A DNA stretch of 15,340 bases from Bacillota bacterium (GTDB lineage: Bacteria > Bacillota_I > Bacilli_A > RFN20 > CAG-826): the NCBI GenBank assembly GCA_030831415.1, contig JAURLC010000052.1, forward strand, positions 1 through 15,340, given 5' to 3'. The notes below the pieces were generated by a model. That model did no database searches, was not told where the DNA came from, and saw only the letters and a program-made list of their open reading frames with translations. Below are positions 5,483 through 12,700 of this stretch, one piece after another. The translations under genes were made by a program, and so were the position numbers. Within the stretch, counting starts at the first letter, position 1. The number at the start of each line of letters is the position of its first letter.

Positions 5483-6118
5483 ATGAATCGATTACCTGCT
5501 CCTTTAAAAAAAACATTTGCCATTTTGTCGCAAATTATGTTTGTTTTTTTAATGATTCTCGGTTCCGGCGTTATTTTTCATAATCTCTATTTTACGCCGA
5601 TTAAAATTGTGGGAGCCTCTATGCAGCCTACCTTACAAAACAATGAATTTGGAATTATGGATGTTCATCAAAACACGCTCCGTTCGATTAAACGGTTTGA
5701 TATCATTGTCATTCAACAAAATCCATCTATCGATCGTTACATCATTAAACGTGTCTTAGGGTTACCGAATGAAACGCTTTCGTTTGATGTGGAAGGAAAT
5801 TTATTCATCGATGAGGTAGAGATGGAACAAAGCTTTTATGAAAATGATAGCTATCAACGCCAGACATGCTCAGTGAGCACATACCATGGTTGTGATTTCC
5901 CGTACGTTATTGATGAAGCTTCATTTTTTGTTTCAGGTGATAATCGACCTTCCTCGTTAGATTCGCGTATTTTTGGCTCGATTGATCAATCGATGATTAT
6001 TGGTAAACTCATTGCGATTGAAGGCGTTTGCACCACAGGTGAAAGTGGATCTTCAGCGGGTGTGGACTTATCCAATTGTGCTTCACGTCAGTATACGTGG
6101 CCAAGGTTGTATGTATGA
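5483..6118 (+). CDS. lepB: Type I signal peptidase
   Basis: Signal peptidase I cuts signal peptides from exported proteins on the outer face of the cytoplasmic membrane. The 211-residue product has one N-terminal membrane segment (about 13-36), the nucleophile Ser46 in GASMQPT, the general base Lys89 in YIIKRVLGLPNE, and box E as SGDNRPSSLDSR (151-162). Four cysteines (129, 137, 183, 199) lie in the extracellular part, and the tail after about residue 180 (GVCTTGESG to YTWPRLYV) is not part of the usual core. No Shine-Dalgarno is visible and TATAAT is seven bases upstream. A signal peptidase gene between rplS and rbgA is also seen in other Bacillota such as Listeria. The stop overlaps rbgA (ATGA). 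Confidence 0.94.
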   Translation: MNRLPAPLKKTFAILSQIMFVFLMILGSGVIFHNLYFTPIKIVGASMQPTLQNNEFGIMDVHQNTLRSIKRFDIIVIQQNPSIDRYIIKRVLGLPNETLSFDVEGNLFIDEVEMEQSFYENDSYQRQTCSVSTYHGCDFPYVIDEASFFVSGDNRPSSLDSRIFGSIDQSMIIGKLIAIEGVCTTGESGSSAGVDLSNCASRQYTWPRLYV

Positions 6119-6933
6119 ACCAACAAAATGTCCATTGGTTTCCTGGGCACATGAAGAAGGCGTGGCGGCAAATTATTGAAAAACTACCCCTGGTTGATGT
6201 GTTGATTGAAGTTCGAGATGCTCGTGCGCCTCTTGCCAGTGAATTACCTCCTTTTCCATTAAAAAAGCGTCAAATTCACCTTATTGTCTATAACAAGGCA
6301 GACTTAGCATTTCCCATACTTGATCAGCCTTTGTCGAGTCAAGAAACACGGATAGCATACGTCTCCCTAGCATCACCAACGGGATGGAAAACATTACATA
6401 AAATATTAGAGCAACTTCAAGACCAATTTCATCAACTAGACCGTGACAAAGGACGAAAACCTCAACCGTTAAAACTCATGATTGTTGGCGTCCCTAATGT
6501 GGGGAAATCTACGCTTATTAATCGTTTGTGTGGAAGTAAAAAGGTGGCGACCGAAAATCGTGCGGGGTCAACACGTGGCCAACAATGGATACATACAATT
6601 TTAGGGTATTCTTTGCTTGATACTCCAGGGGTCTTAACACCCCGTTATGAACAACAAGAAACCGCCTATCAATTAGCGGCGATTGGATCCATGAAATTTT
6701 CCATTCTTCCACAAGAACTTCTTGGTCGGTTTGTTTTTGAACAAGTAAAAAAAGCGAAAACACCGCTCACTTTTTTTGCAGATTTTCCCCAAGAAGATTA
6801 CGCATTATTTTTACAAGCGTTTGCTGAAAAACGCATGATGAAACAACAAGGGGAGTGGAATGTTTTACTTGCAGAGGAAACCTTCCTCCATTTATTTGCT
6901 TCTGGAAAACTTGGGCGATTTACGTTTTTATGA
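6115..6933 (+). CDS. rbgA: Ribosome biogenesis GTPase RbgA (YlqF)
   Basis: RbgA is a circularly permuted GTPase needed for late 50S assembly in Bacillus. In the 272-residue product the G motifs come in permuted order: G4 NKAD (60-63), G1 GVPNVGKS (125-132), G2 around GSTR (151-154), and G3 DTPG (169-172). The N-terminal HWFPGHM contains His12, matching the proposed catalytic His9 of B. subtilis. ATG 6115 overlaps the lepB stop by four bases and gives the family N-terminus; an in-frame GTG at 6076 would add residues that are only lepB in another frame. The stop overlaps rnhB in the same way. Its place after rplS/lepB and before rnhB is the classical order. Confidence 0.96.
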   Translation: MNQQNVHWFPGHMKKAWRQIIEKLPLVDVLIEVRDARAPLASELPPFPLKKRQIHLIVYNKADLAFPILDQPLSSQETRIAYVSLASPTGWKTLHKILEQLQDQFHQLDRDKGRKPQPLKLMIVGVPNVGKSTLINRLCGSKKVATENRAGSTRGQQWIHTILGYSLLDTPGVLTPRYEQQETAYQLAAIGSMKFSILPQELLGRFVFEQVKKAKTPLTFFADFPQEDYALFLQAFAEKRMMKQQGEWNVLLAEETFLHLFASGKLGRFTFL

Positions 6934-7568
6934 AACGCCAGCCATCTCTACCTTTAGACGCCACCTTTTATCAACAAGGATATCGGCACGTCGCAGGATG
7001 TGATGAAGCTGGACGAGGTCCCATTGCAGGACCTGTAGTGGCCGCTGCCGTCATTCTTCCTCAACCTTCTCATCATCCATATATTGACGACTCCAAAAAA
7101 ATGACGAAGAACCAACGTGAGGCTGCTTACACGTGGATCATTGAGCATGCCACCTCGTATGCGATTGAGGTGATAGACGTTGCCACCATTGATCGCATCA
7201 ATATTTTAGAAGCGTCTCGATTAGGGATGAAACAAGCGTTATCAAAACTCAACATTCACTTTGATTATGTTTTAACCGATGCTATGGAATTAGGTCAACA
7301 ATTTCAACCCTATCAAGCCATTATTAAGGGCGATCAACAATCATTTGTCATTGCCTGTGCTTCCATCCTTGCCAAAGTGACGCGGGATCGCCTTATGGAA
7401 GACCTTGACCTTCAATATCCTGTTTATGGTTTTTCACAGCATAAAGGGTATCCTACTGCTCATCATCTTCGTATGTTAAAGATTCATGGTGTCATATCAA
7501 AGGTTCATCGTTTAACATTTGGTCCTGTTCGAAACGTTCATAGCCACCTTTCTCTCTTTGATAATTAA
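6930..7568 (+). CDS. rnhB: Ribonuclease HII
   Basis: RNase HII cuts RNA in RNA/DNA hybrids and starts removal of single ribonucleotides from DNA. The 212-residue product has VAGCDEAGRGPIAGPVVAAA with D25 and E26, and D117 (VLTDAMEL) and D135 (IIKGDQ), whose spacing matches the four acidic residues of the E. coli enzyme. SILAKVTRDR and YGFSQHKGYPTAHH follow. The ATG at 6930 forms a four-base overlap with the rbgA stop and has no Shine-Dalgarno, so translation probably depends on coupling. It lacks the ~70-residue N-terminal extension found in B. subtilis RnhB and is closer in length to the E. coli protein. Confidence 0.96.
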   Translation: MKRQPSLPLDATFYQQGYRHVAGCDEAGRGPIAGPVVAAAVILPQPSHHPYIDDSKKMTKNQREAAYTWIIEHATSYAIEVIDVATIDRINILEASRLGMKQALSKLNIHFDYVLTDAMELGQQFQPYQAIIKGDQQSFVIACASILAKVTRDRLMEDLDLQYPVYGFSQHKGYPTAHHLRMLKIHGVISKVHRLTFGPVRNVHSHLSLFDN

Positions 7569-7576
7569 GTTGTTAC

Positions 7577-7603
7577 CCTCCTATTGATAAGCGGAGGACC
7601 GCT
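7577..7603 (+). promoter_or_regulatory. dprA ribosome-binding site inside competing hairpins
   Basis: The GGAGG site (7593-7597) can pair with CCTCC (7577-7581) across an 11-base loop. It also lies in a perfect five-pair hairpin, AGCGG/CCGCT (7590-7594/7599-7603), that ends directly at the ATG. Either fold would hide the site and lower dprA translation. Confidence 0.5.
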
Positions 7604-8437
7604 ATGTTAAAAGGACGCGACATCATTATTTTTTTGGCGATGAAATATGAAGGAGACTGGAATCGTATTTATCAAGCCATTAAAGAAAAAGAACATGTAG
7701 AAAGTGAGGAAGTCCAACAGACGTTATTAACCTTGCGATGCCAAGTCATCACGATTATTGATGATGACTATCCTGAGTCCTTAAAGAAAATCTATAAACC
7801 ACCTTTTGTGTTGTTTTATTATGGACAGTTAGACTTATTGCATCTTCCATCGCGTTCCCTTGCAGTAATAGGTTCGCGAAAAGCCTCATCTTATGGACTC
7901 GAGATGACGAAGACCATTACCCGCTTGTTGCTTGAAGAAAGCGTGGTGATCGTGTCAGGAATGGCCAGGGGGATTGATACGATGGCCCATCAAACGACGC
8001 TTGATTTTCATGGTAAAACCATTGGGGTCCTCGGTTCGGGAATTGATCGGTGTTATCCCGATGAGAATAAAGCATTGTATGAAGCAATGAAGCAAGATCA
8101 TTTACTCCTTTCAGAATATCCCAATGACACCGAACCGCATAAAGATCATTTCCCTTGGCGAAATCGCATCATCGCAGGGTTAGCGAATGCTTTGTTTGTC
8201 GCAGAAGCTAAAAAACGAAGTGGAACGCTCATCACCGTTGGCTATGCCCTCTATTTAGGAAAAGATGTGTATGTGTTACCCCATTTAGCGAATACGGACA
8301 ATTCAACGAATCGGTTAATTAAAGATGGGGCCATTTTGGTCGAATCCGCCCAAGATATTCTTGAACATATGTACGGTCAAGGAGAGAAAAAACAAGCGAC
8401 ATCTGAAGCCCCTATAATGGATAAAAAGTTTATTTAA
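7604..8437 (+). CDS. dprA: DNA processing protein DprA
   Basis: DprA binds incoming single-stranded DNA during natural transformation and loads RecA; it is also found in many bacteria not known to be competent. The 277-residue product has the Rossmann-like fold motifs in order: LAVIGSRKASSYG (86-98), VSGMARGIDTMAH (117-129), GVLGSGIDRCYP (141-152), HFPWRNRIIAGLA (182-194), and SGTLIT (206-211). An N-terminal helical region precedes the domain. The C-terminal winged-helix domain of longer members is missing, as in many short DprA proteins. The start follows GGAGG by six bases, within a hairpin. dprA before topA is the Bacillus order. No other competence gene is present. Confidence 0.95.
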   Translation: MLKGRDIIIFLAMKYEGDWNRIYQAIKEKEHVESEEVQQTLLTLRCQVITIIDDDYPESLKKIYKPPFVLFYYGQLDLLHLPSRSLAVIGSRKASSYGLEMTKTITRLLLEESVVIVSGMARGIDTMAHQTTLDFHGKTIGVLGSGIDRCYPDENKALYEAMKQDHLLLSEYPNDTEPHKDHFPWRNRIIAGLANALFVAEAKKRSGTLITVGYALYLGKDVYVLPHLANTDNSTNRLIKDGAILVESAQDILEHMYGQGEKKQATSEAPIMDKKFI

Positions 8438-8450
8438 TTTATTAAATAAA
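8429..8450 (+). terminator. AT-only hairpin over the dprA stop codon
   Basis: TTTATTTAA pairs perfectly with TTAAATAAA across a TTTA loop; the dprA TAA is inside the first arm. There is no T-run after it on the plus strand and no G-C pair in the stem, so it may be a weak terminator, an mRNA end-stabilising hairpin, or chance. Confidence 0.3.
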
Positions 8451-8473
8451 GAAAAATTCAAAAGTAAAATATA

Positions 8474-8503
8474 TTGACACGCCCTCCTTTTCCTTGCTAC
8501 TTT
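8474..8503 (+). promoter_or_regulatory. Probable promoter of topA
   Basis: A perfect -35, TTGACA (8474-8479), is followed 18 bases later by TACTTT (8498-8503). A start near 8510 leaves a short leader with GGAG five bases before the topA ATG. The -10 is poor, so this is moderately supported. Confidence 0.5.
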
Positions 8504-8522
8504 CTACTCGAATGGAGTTTGT

Positions 8523-10646
8523 ATGAACATCTTATTAATTGTGGAGTCGCCGACAAAACAAAAAACCTTTGAAAAATATGTTGCGGAATTGCCAGATACA
8601 TATACGATCGCATCATCAAAGGGCCACGTTCGAGATTTAGCGATTAAAGGGTCTCAAGGGTTCGGTGTTGATATTGAACAATGTTTTCAACCTACTTACA
8701 CCGTCATTAAAGGAAAAGAAAAACTGGTTGAAACGCTAACCAAACAAGCAAAAAAAATGGATAAGGTCATTCTTGCAACCGATCCTGACCGTGAAGGAGA
8801 ATCGATTGCATGGCACTTGGCCGATGCACTTCAATTAGAATCCTCCAAAATTGAACGTATAGAATTTTATGAAATTACCAAAAGCAAGATATTAGAAGCG
8901 ATTGCCCATCCTCGACCTTTAAATATGGATATGGTGCAATCCCAAGAAGCGAGACGTATTCTTGATCGCATCGTCGGCTTTATGCTGTCAAAGATCTTAA
9001 CAAAAAAAGTGTATTCACCTGCTGGAGGTCGTGTGCAGTCTGTAGCGTTACGCTTTGTTATTGAACGAGAAGTGGAAGTGTTAGCCTTTGTGCCGCAAAC
9101 GTATTACTCGATGAATACAGCCATTACCTCAGCTAAAGGAAACTTAGAGGTTGAAGTTACCTCGTATCAAGGACAATCCTTGAAAGTGACGGATGATAAA
9201 ACCGATCCGAAAGGTTTCAAAAAAATTATTCCCTTGGATTCCAAAGAAAAAGTAGAATCGCTACTAGCATCCCTGCCTTCAACGGTAACCTTAACGGATG
9301 TGAGCATGCAAAAGAAGAAGCGGGAATCCAAAGCGGCTTTTCGGACATCTACTTTACAACAAGATGCGAGTAGCTATTTAAAGTTTTCTCCAAAGAAAAC
9401 ACAAAAAATTGCACAAGAATTGTATGAAGGGGTCAATGTAAAAGGTGAACAAATAGGGTTAATTACGTACATGCGTACGGATTCAGATCGCCTATCTTCT
9501 ACCTTTACAGATGAAGCAACATCGTATATTCGCTCAACGTTTGGAGAAGCCTACGTTTCAAGCACTCCGAAGTCCAAAACAGTGGTGTTACAAAGTCAAG
9601 ACGCGCATGAAGCGATTCGACCGACCAGTGTTGATCGTACCCCAGAATCAATGGAAGCGTATTTGTCATCGGATCAACTCAAATTGTACCGATTAATTTT
9701 TAATCGAAGTTTAGCGAGTTTAATGACCGCTCAACAATATGAAACCACCACATATACGTTTACAGGTGGTGATTTCACCTTGAAAGCTTCAGGAAGTGTC
9801 GTGACATTCCCTGGATTTAGAAGAGCTTATGGTATGAGCGAAGAAACCGATGAACCCGAATTACCGCAATTGTTCAAAGGGGAAGCCTATCCTTTGACAC
9901 ACAAGGGTTATGAAGATCATCAAACCGCTGGTCCTAGCCGCTTTTCGGAAGCAAAACTTATTCAAGAACTAGAATACCAAGGTATTGGAAGACCTTCTAC
10001 CTATGCTGCAACTATTGATCGTCTTAAACAACATCATTACGTCTCCGTCAAAGGGAACACACTTTATCCTAATCCTGAAGCTCATGCGGCAATAACGTAT
10101 TTAGTGACATATTTTTCCGACTTTATCAATGCCCGCTATACATCGGAAATGGAACTTAAACTCGATGAAGTCAAGGATGGTGAAAAGACACGTTGCGAGC
10201 TCTTATCAGCATTCTATACGCATTTCAAAGAACAATATGATGCAGCAGGGGATTTACCGAAAGAAGATCCTTCGATGCAGTTTTATGGAAAATGTCCCAT
10301 CGACGGTTGTGATGGTGTGATTGTTCCTCGACGATCAAAATTCGGTGTCTTTTTAGGATGCTCGAACTATCCAACGTGTACGTATAATTCAAATCAAGTT
10401 CCTTTGCCTTGGCCAGAAAGAGTGGATGAAGACCACGATGAACCTTTGCCTGATGGGGAAGGAAAAGTATTTAAACCCAAAGAAAGACCGGTCGCTGAAG
10501 AAGTAGGTCGACCCTGCCCGAAGTGTGGAAAACCGTTATTAAAACGCATGGCAAAACGGACCAAACGTCCTTTTATTGGATGTTCAGGCTTTCCTAAATG
10601 TGATTATTTGGAAAATATCACAACCCCTTCAAAAAAAGACGCTTAA
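8523..10646 (+). CDS. topA: DNA topoisomerase I (type IA)
   Basis: TopA relaxes negative supercoils by cutting one strand through a 5'-phosphotyrosine. The 707-residue product is full length. A Toprim domain opens with LLIVESPTKQKTFEKYV (E8) and carries ATDPDREGESIAWHL (85-99). GGRVQSVALR follows at about 168-177. The active-site tyrosine is Y316 in GLITYMRTDS. YQGIGRPSTYA is the conserved part of the later domains. Two four-cysteine zinc fingers close the protein, one starting at C591 and one with C665, C668, C687 and C693. It starts with GGAG five bases upstream. trmFO, which often follows topA in Bacillota, is absent and xerC comes directly after. Confidence 0.98.
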   Translation: MNILLIVESPTKQKTFEKYVAELPDTYTIASSKGHVRDLAIKGSQGFGVDIEQCFQPTYTVIKGKEKLVETLTKQAKKMDKVILATDPDREGESIAWHLADALQLESSKIERIEFYEITKSKILEAIAHPRPLNMDMVQSQEARRILDRIVGFMLSKILTKKVYSPAGGRVQSVALRFVIEREVEVLAFVPQTYYSMNTAITSAKGNLEVEVTSYQGQSLKVTDDKTDPKGFKKIIPLDSKEKVESLLASLPSTVTLTDVSMQKKKRESKAAFRTSTLQQDASSYLKFSPKKTQKIAQELYEGVNVKGEQIGLITYMRTDSDRLSSTFTDEATSYIRSTFGEAYVSSTPKSKTVVLQSQDAHEAIRPTSVDRTPESMEAYLSSDQLKLYRLIFNRSLASLMTAQQYETTTYTFTGGDFTLKASGSVVTFPGFRRAYGMSEETDEPELPQLFKGEAYPLTHKGYEDHQTAGPSRFSEAKLIQELEYQGIGRPSTYAATIDRLKQHHYVSVKGNTLYPNPEAHAAITYLVTYFSDFINARYTSEMELKLDEVKDGEKTRCELLSAFYTHFKEQYDAAGDLPKEDPSMQFYGKCPIDGCDGVIVPRRSKFGVFLGCSNYPTCTYNSNQVPLPWPERVDEDHDEPLPDGEGKVFKPKERPVAEEVGRPCPKCGKPLLKRMAKRTKRPFIGCSGFPKCDYLENITTPSKKDA

Positions 10647-10651
10647 GTTCG

Positions 10652-10657
10652 TATAAT
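10652..10657 (+). promoter_or_regulatory. -10 box for a probably leaderless xerC transcript
   Basis: TATAAT is followed by AAGGAC and the xerC ATG at 10664. AAGGA resembles a Shine-Dalgarno but is only one to two bases from the start, too close to work. TTCAAA (10628-10633) is a weak -35 candidate at 18 bases. Confidence 0.5.
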
Positions 10658-10663
10658 AAGGAC

Positions 10664-11572
10664 ATGAATCAATTACTCGTGTCCTTTTTAGACTATGCAT
10701 TACACGAACGCAAATATTCGATCCATACCTTAAAAGCGTATGAGCGTGATGGAGAGCATTATTTTGCTTTTCTCCATCAACATCACTTAACGTTTGATGG
10801 TGCAACCGTTGTAATTGTACGTCAATATTTAGCGTCTTTACGGGACCAAGGCATGTCAATGGTGTCTTTGCGTCGACATATTGCTTCGCTTAAACACCTT
10901 TACCAATTTCATGTGCGTCAAGGGCATCTTGTCATGAATCCATTTGCCTTATTAGAACCGAACAAAGTTCCTAAAAAACTACCCATCCCTGCTTCTGAAT
11001 CCTTGATGCACTCGATTTTTGATTATCTAACTTCACGGGAAGATCCCTTAAAACTTCGTGATATAACCATGATTGAACTCATGTACCACTCAGGCTTACG
11101 TGTCAGTGAAGTTGCAGGATTAACGTTAGCCATGATCGATAAAAACAAACGCATTTTACGGGTGACGGGAAAAGGGAATAAACAGCGTATCGTTCCAATG
11201 CGAGAAAGCACGCAAGATTATTTACATGCGTATCTTCAATCCACGCGTGTAACCTTACTTCAACAACCCAACGCCGATCCAGCTTCCTTTCGCGTTTTTC
11301 TCAATGACAAAGGTCATGGTTTAACAACGCGAGGTATTCAATTTATTCTTCATCGCATCTCCCAACACGTTGGCTTGCACATCCATCCACATCAACTCCG
11401 GCATGCGTTTGCAACTGAATTACTCGATAAAGGAGCGGATTTGCTCATGATTCAAGAATTGTTAGGTCATGAGTCGATTCAAACCACCCAAATCTATACT
11501 CATGTGTCAACAGAATCCATGGTGAAAGCCTATCACGCTTTTCATCCTCGAGGAAAACAAAAAAAGCGTTAA
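10664..11572 (+). CDS. xerC: Tyrosine recombinase XerC (CodV type)
   Basis: XerC with XerD resolves chromosome dimers at the dif site during division. The 302-residue product has an N-terminal SAM-like core-binding domain (about 1-90) and the catalytic domain with R146 (SGLRVSE), K170 (TGKGNKQR), H243 and R246 (HPHQLRHAFAT), H269 (LLGHESIQTT) and nucleophile Y278 (IYTH). It follows topA as codV does in Bacillus (there after trmFO), which supports XerC over XerD or a phage integrase. No attachment site, tRNA or phage gene is nearby. hslV, hslU and codY, which often follow it, are absent. C-terminal KQKKR is basic. Confidence 0.93.
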   Translation: MNQLLVSFLDYALHERKYSIHTLKAYERDGEHYFAFLHQHHLTFDGATVVIVRQYLASLRDQGMSMVSLRRHIASLKHLYQFHVRQGHLVMNPFALLEPNKVPKKLPIPASESLMHSIFDYLTSREDPLKLRDITMIELMYHSGLRVSEVAGLTLAMIDKNKRILRVTGKGNKQRIVPMRESTQDYLHAYLQSTRVTLLQQPNADPASFRVFLNDKGHGLTTRGIQFILHRISQHVGLHIHPHQLRHAFATELLDKGADLLMIQELLGHESIQTTQIYTHVSTESMVKAYHAFHPRGKQKKR

Positions 11573-11578
11573 ATTCAT

Positions 11579-11606
11579 TTGCTATTGAGCAATTATATGA
11601 TATTAT
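11579..11606 (+). promoter_or_regulatory. Promoter of rpsB-tsf
   Basis: TTGCTA (11579-11584) and TATTAT (11601-11606) are separated by 16 bases. The predicted start near 11613 falls at the foot of the first leader hairpin. A nine-base inverted repeat (AGCGTTAAA 11565-11573, TTTAACGCT 11607-11615) frames the promoter. Confidence 0.55.
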
Positions 11607-11613
11607 TTTAACG

Positions 11614-11686
11614 CTCTATGCTCTCATAGAGACAACACACATCATGAATTCAACCGCCAATGTCTAACCTCGGTTAGGGCACGTTG
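11614..11686 (+). ncRNA. Structured 5' leader of rpsB, candidate S2 autoregulatory element
   Basis: The first hairpin is CTCTATG (11614-11620) with CATAGAG (11625-11631). The second is a three-tier stem: CAAC (11651-11654) with GTTG (11683-11686), GCC (11656-11658) with GGC (11678-11680), and CTAAC (11664-11668) with GTTAG (11673-11677) closed by a CTCG loop. There is a five-base bulge on the 5' side. Neither hairpin has a T-run, so they are not terminators. Autoregulation by S2 is an inference from position. Confidence 0.5.
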
Positions 11687-11712
11687 TTCGAAGTGATGGA
11701 GGCAAAACAAAT

Positions 11713-11718
11713 AGGAGG
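11713..11718 (+). promoter_or_regulatory. Ribosome-binding site that sets the rpsB start
   Basis: AGGAGG lies seven bases before ATG 11726. It fixes the start there rather than at the in-frame TTG 11684 or at the internal ATG matching the usual S2 N-terminus, which has no such site. Confidence 0.85.
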
Positions 11719-11725
11719 ATTCACC

Positions 11726-12697
11726 ATGAGTGAACAAGAAAAGGACCTCGTTCAACCTGCTGTTGAAGCAACAGAAAACGCGAACGAAATGACGATGGAA
11801 GATGTCGTAGTTCAAACCAATGAACCGATCATCTCGATGAAAAAACTAGCTGCTGCTGGAGTTCAATACGGACACCAAATGCGCAAATGGAACCCGAAGA
11901 TGGCCAAGTTCATCTATACCTCGGATCGCGGTATTTATATCGTTGATTTGAAGAAAACGGTTACTAAAATTGAAGAAGCTTACGCGAAGTTAAAAGAAAT
12001 TATTAACAACAAAGGTACGGTTCTCTTTGTTGGAACAAAAAAACAAATTCAAGGCATTATTAAAGAAGAAGCGCTACGCTCTGGCTCTTTTTACATCAAT
12101 ACGCGTTGGTTAGGTGGTACATTAACTAACTTCCGTACGATTTTAGGTCGTATTCGTTATTTAAAAGACTTAGAATCACAAGAAACCGATGGTACATTAG
12201 CGTTACTTCCAAAAAAAGAAGCGAACAACTTACGTAAATTAAAAGAAAAACTTTTCAAAAACTTTGAAGGCATTAAGGAAATTCGTGGTTTACCCAAAGC
12301 GGTTTTTGTCGTTGACCCGATGATCGACCACAATGCAGTTGCAGAAGCTCGTAAACTTAATATTCCTGTATTTGGTATTACCGACACCAACTGTGATCCT
12401 GATGTTGTAGACTTCCCGATTCCTGGAAACGATGATGCGGTTGGTTCTGTTAAGTTAATCGTTCAAACGTTAGCCGACGCTATTGTCGAAGCCAAAGGTG
12501 GAGCCCCTGTGGTCGCCTACACCTCTGATGATGATTATTTGGCCAAATTAGCAGCCTTAAAGGAACTCAATAAAGCGAATGATACACGTCCTCCACGACG
12601 TGAACGTCGCTATGACGATCGTCCTTATCAACCTTCACCTTCACCAGCAACACCTGTGAGTGAACCTGTTGCCAAGATTGACGCGAAGGAAGAATAA
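11726..12697 (+). CDS. rpsB: 30S ribosomal protein S2 with extra N- and C-terminal regions
   Basis: S2 is a late-assembling protein on the back of the 30S subunit, needed for S1 or its equivalents and for initiation. The core is clear: ISMKKLAAAGVQYGHQMRKW, WNPKMAKFIYTSDRGIYIVD, RWLGGTLTNFRTI, VFVVDPMIDHNAVAEARKL, and FGITDTNCDPDVVDFPIPGN. At 323 residues it is longer than the usual 240-260. About 32 acidic residues precede the normal start (MSEQEKDLVQP to VVVQTNEPI), and after about residue 265 a tail rich in Arg, Pro and Ser (RPPRRERR, PSPSPATP) ends in KIDAKEE. tsf follows after three bases, as in most bacteria. The core is certain and the extensions are real by reading frame and ribosome-binding site. 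Confidence 0.97.
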   Translation: MSEQEKDLVQPAVEATENANEMTMEDVVVQTNEPIISMKKLAAAGVQYGHQMRKWNPKMAKFIYTSDRGIYIVDLKKTVTKIEEAYAKLKEIINNKGTVLFVGTKKQIQGIIKEEALRSGSFYINTRWLGGTLTNFRTILGRIRYLKDLESQETDGTLALLPKKEANNLRKLKEKLFKNFEGIKEIRGLPKAVFVVDPMIDHNAVAEARKLNIPVFGITDTNCDPDVVDFPIPGNDDAVGSVKLIVQTLADAIVEAKGGAPVVAYTSDDDYLAKLAALKELNKANDTRPPRRERRYDDRPYQPSPSPATPVSEPVAKIDAKEE

Positions 12698-12700
12698 GTC

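Noticed and set aside
6076..6114. Upstream in-frame GTG start for rbgA, and likewise GTG 6855 for rnhB and TTG 1837 for ylxM
   Set aside because: The added residues are the preceding gene read in another frame, and the later ATGs give family N-termini with tight overlaps to the previous gene.
10664..11572. Tyrosine recombinase as a sign of a phage or integrative element
   Set aside because: Position after topA, length and motifs fit chromosomal XerC, and no attachment site, tRNA, or phage gene is near.
11684..11725. Upstream in-frame TTG start for rpsB
   Set aside because: It lies in the leader stem and lacks a ribosome-binding site; ATG 11726 has AGGAGG at ideal spacing.
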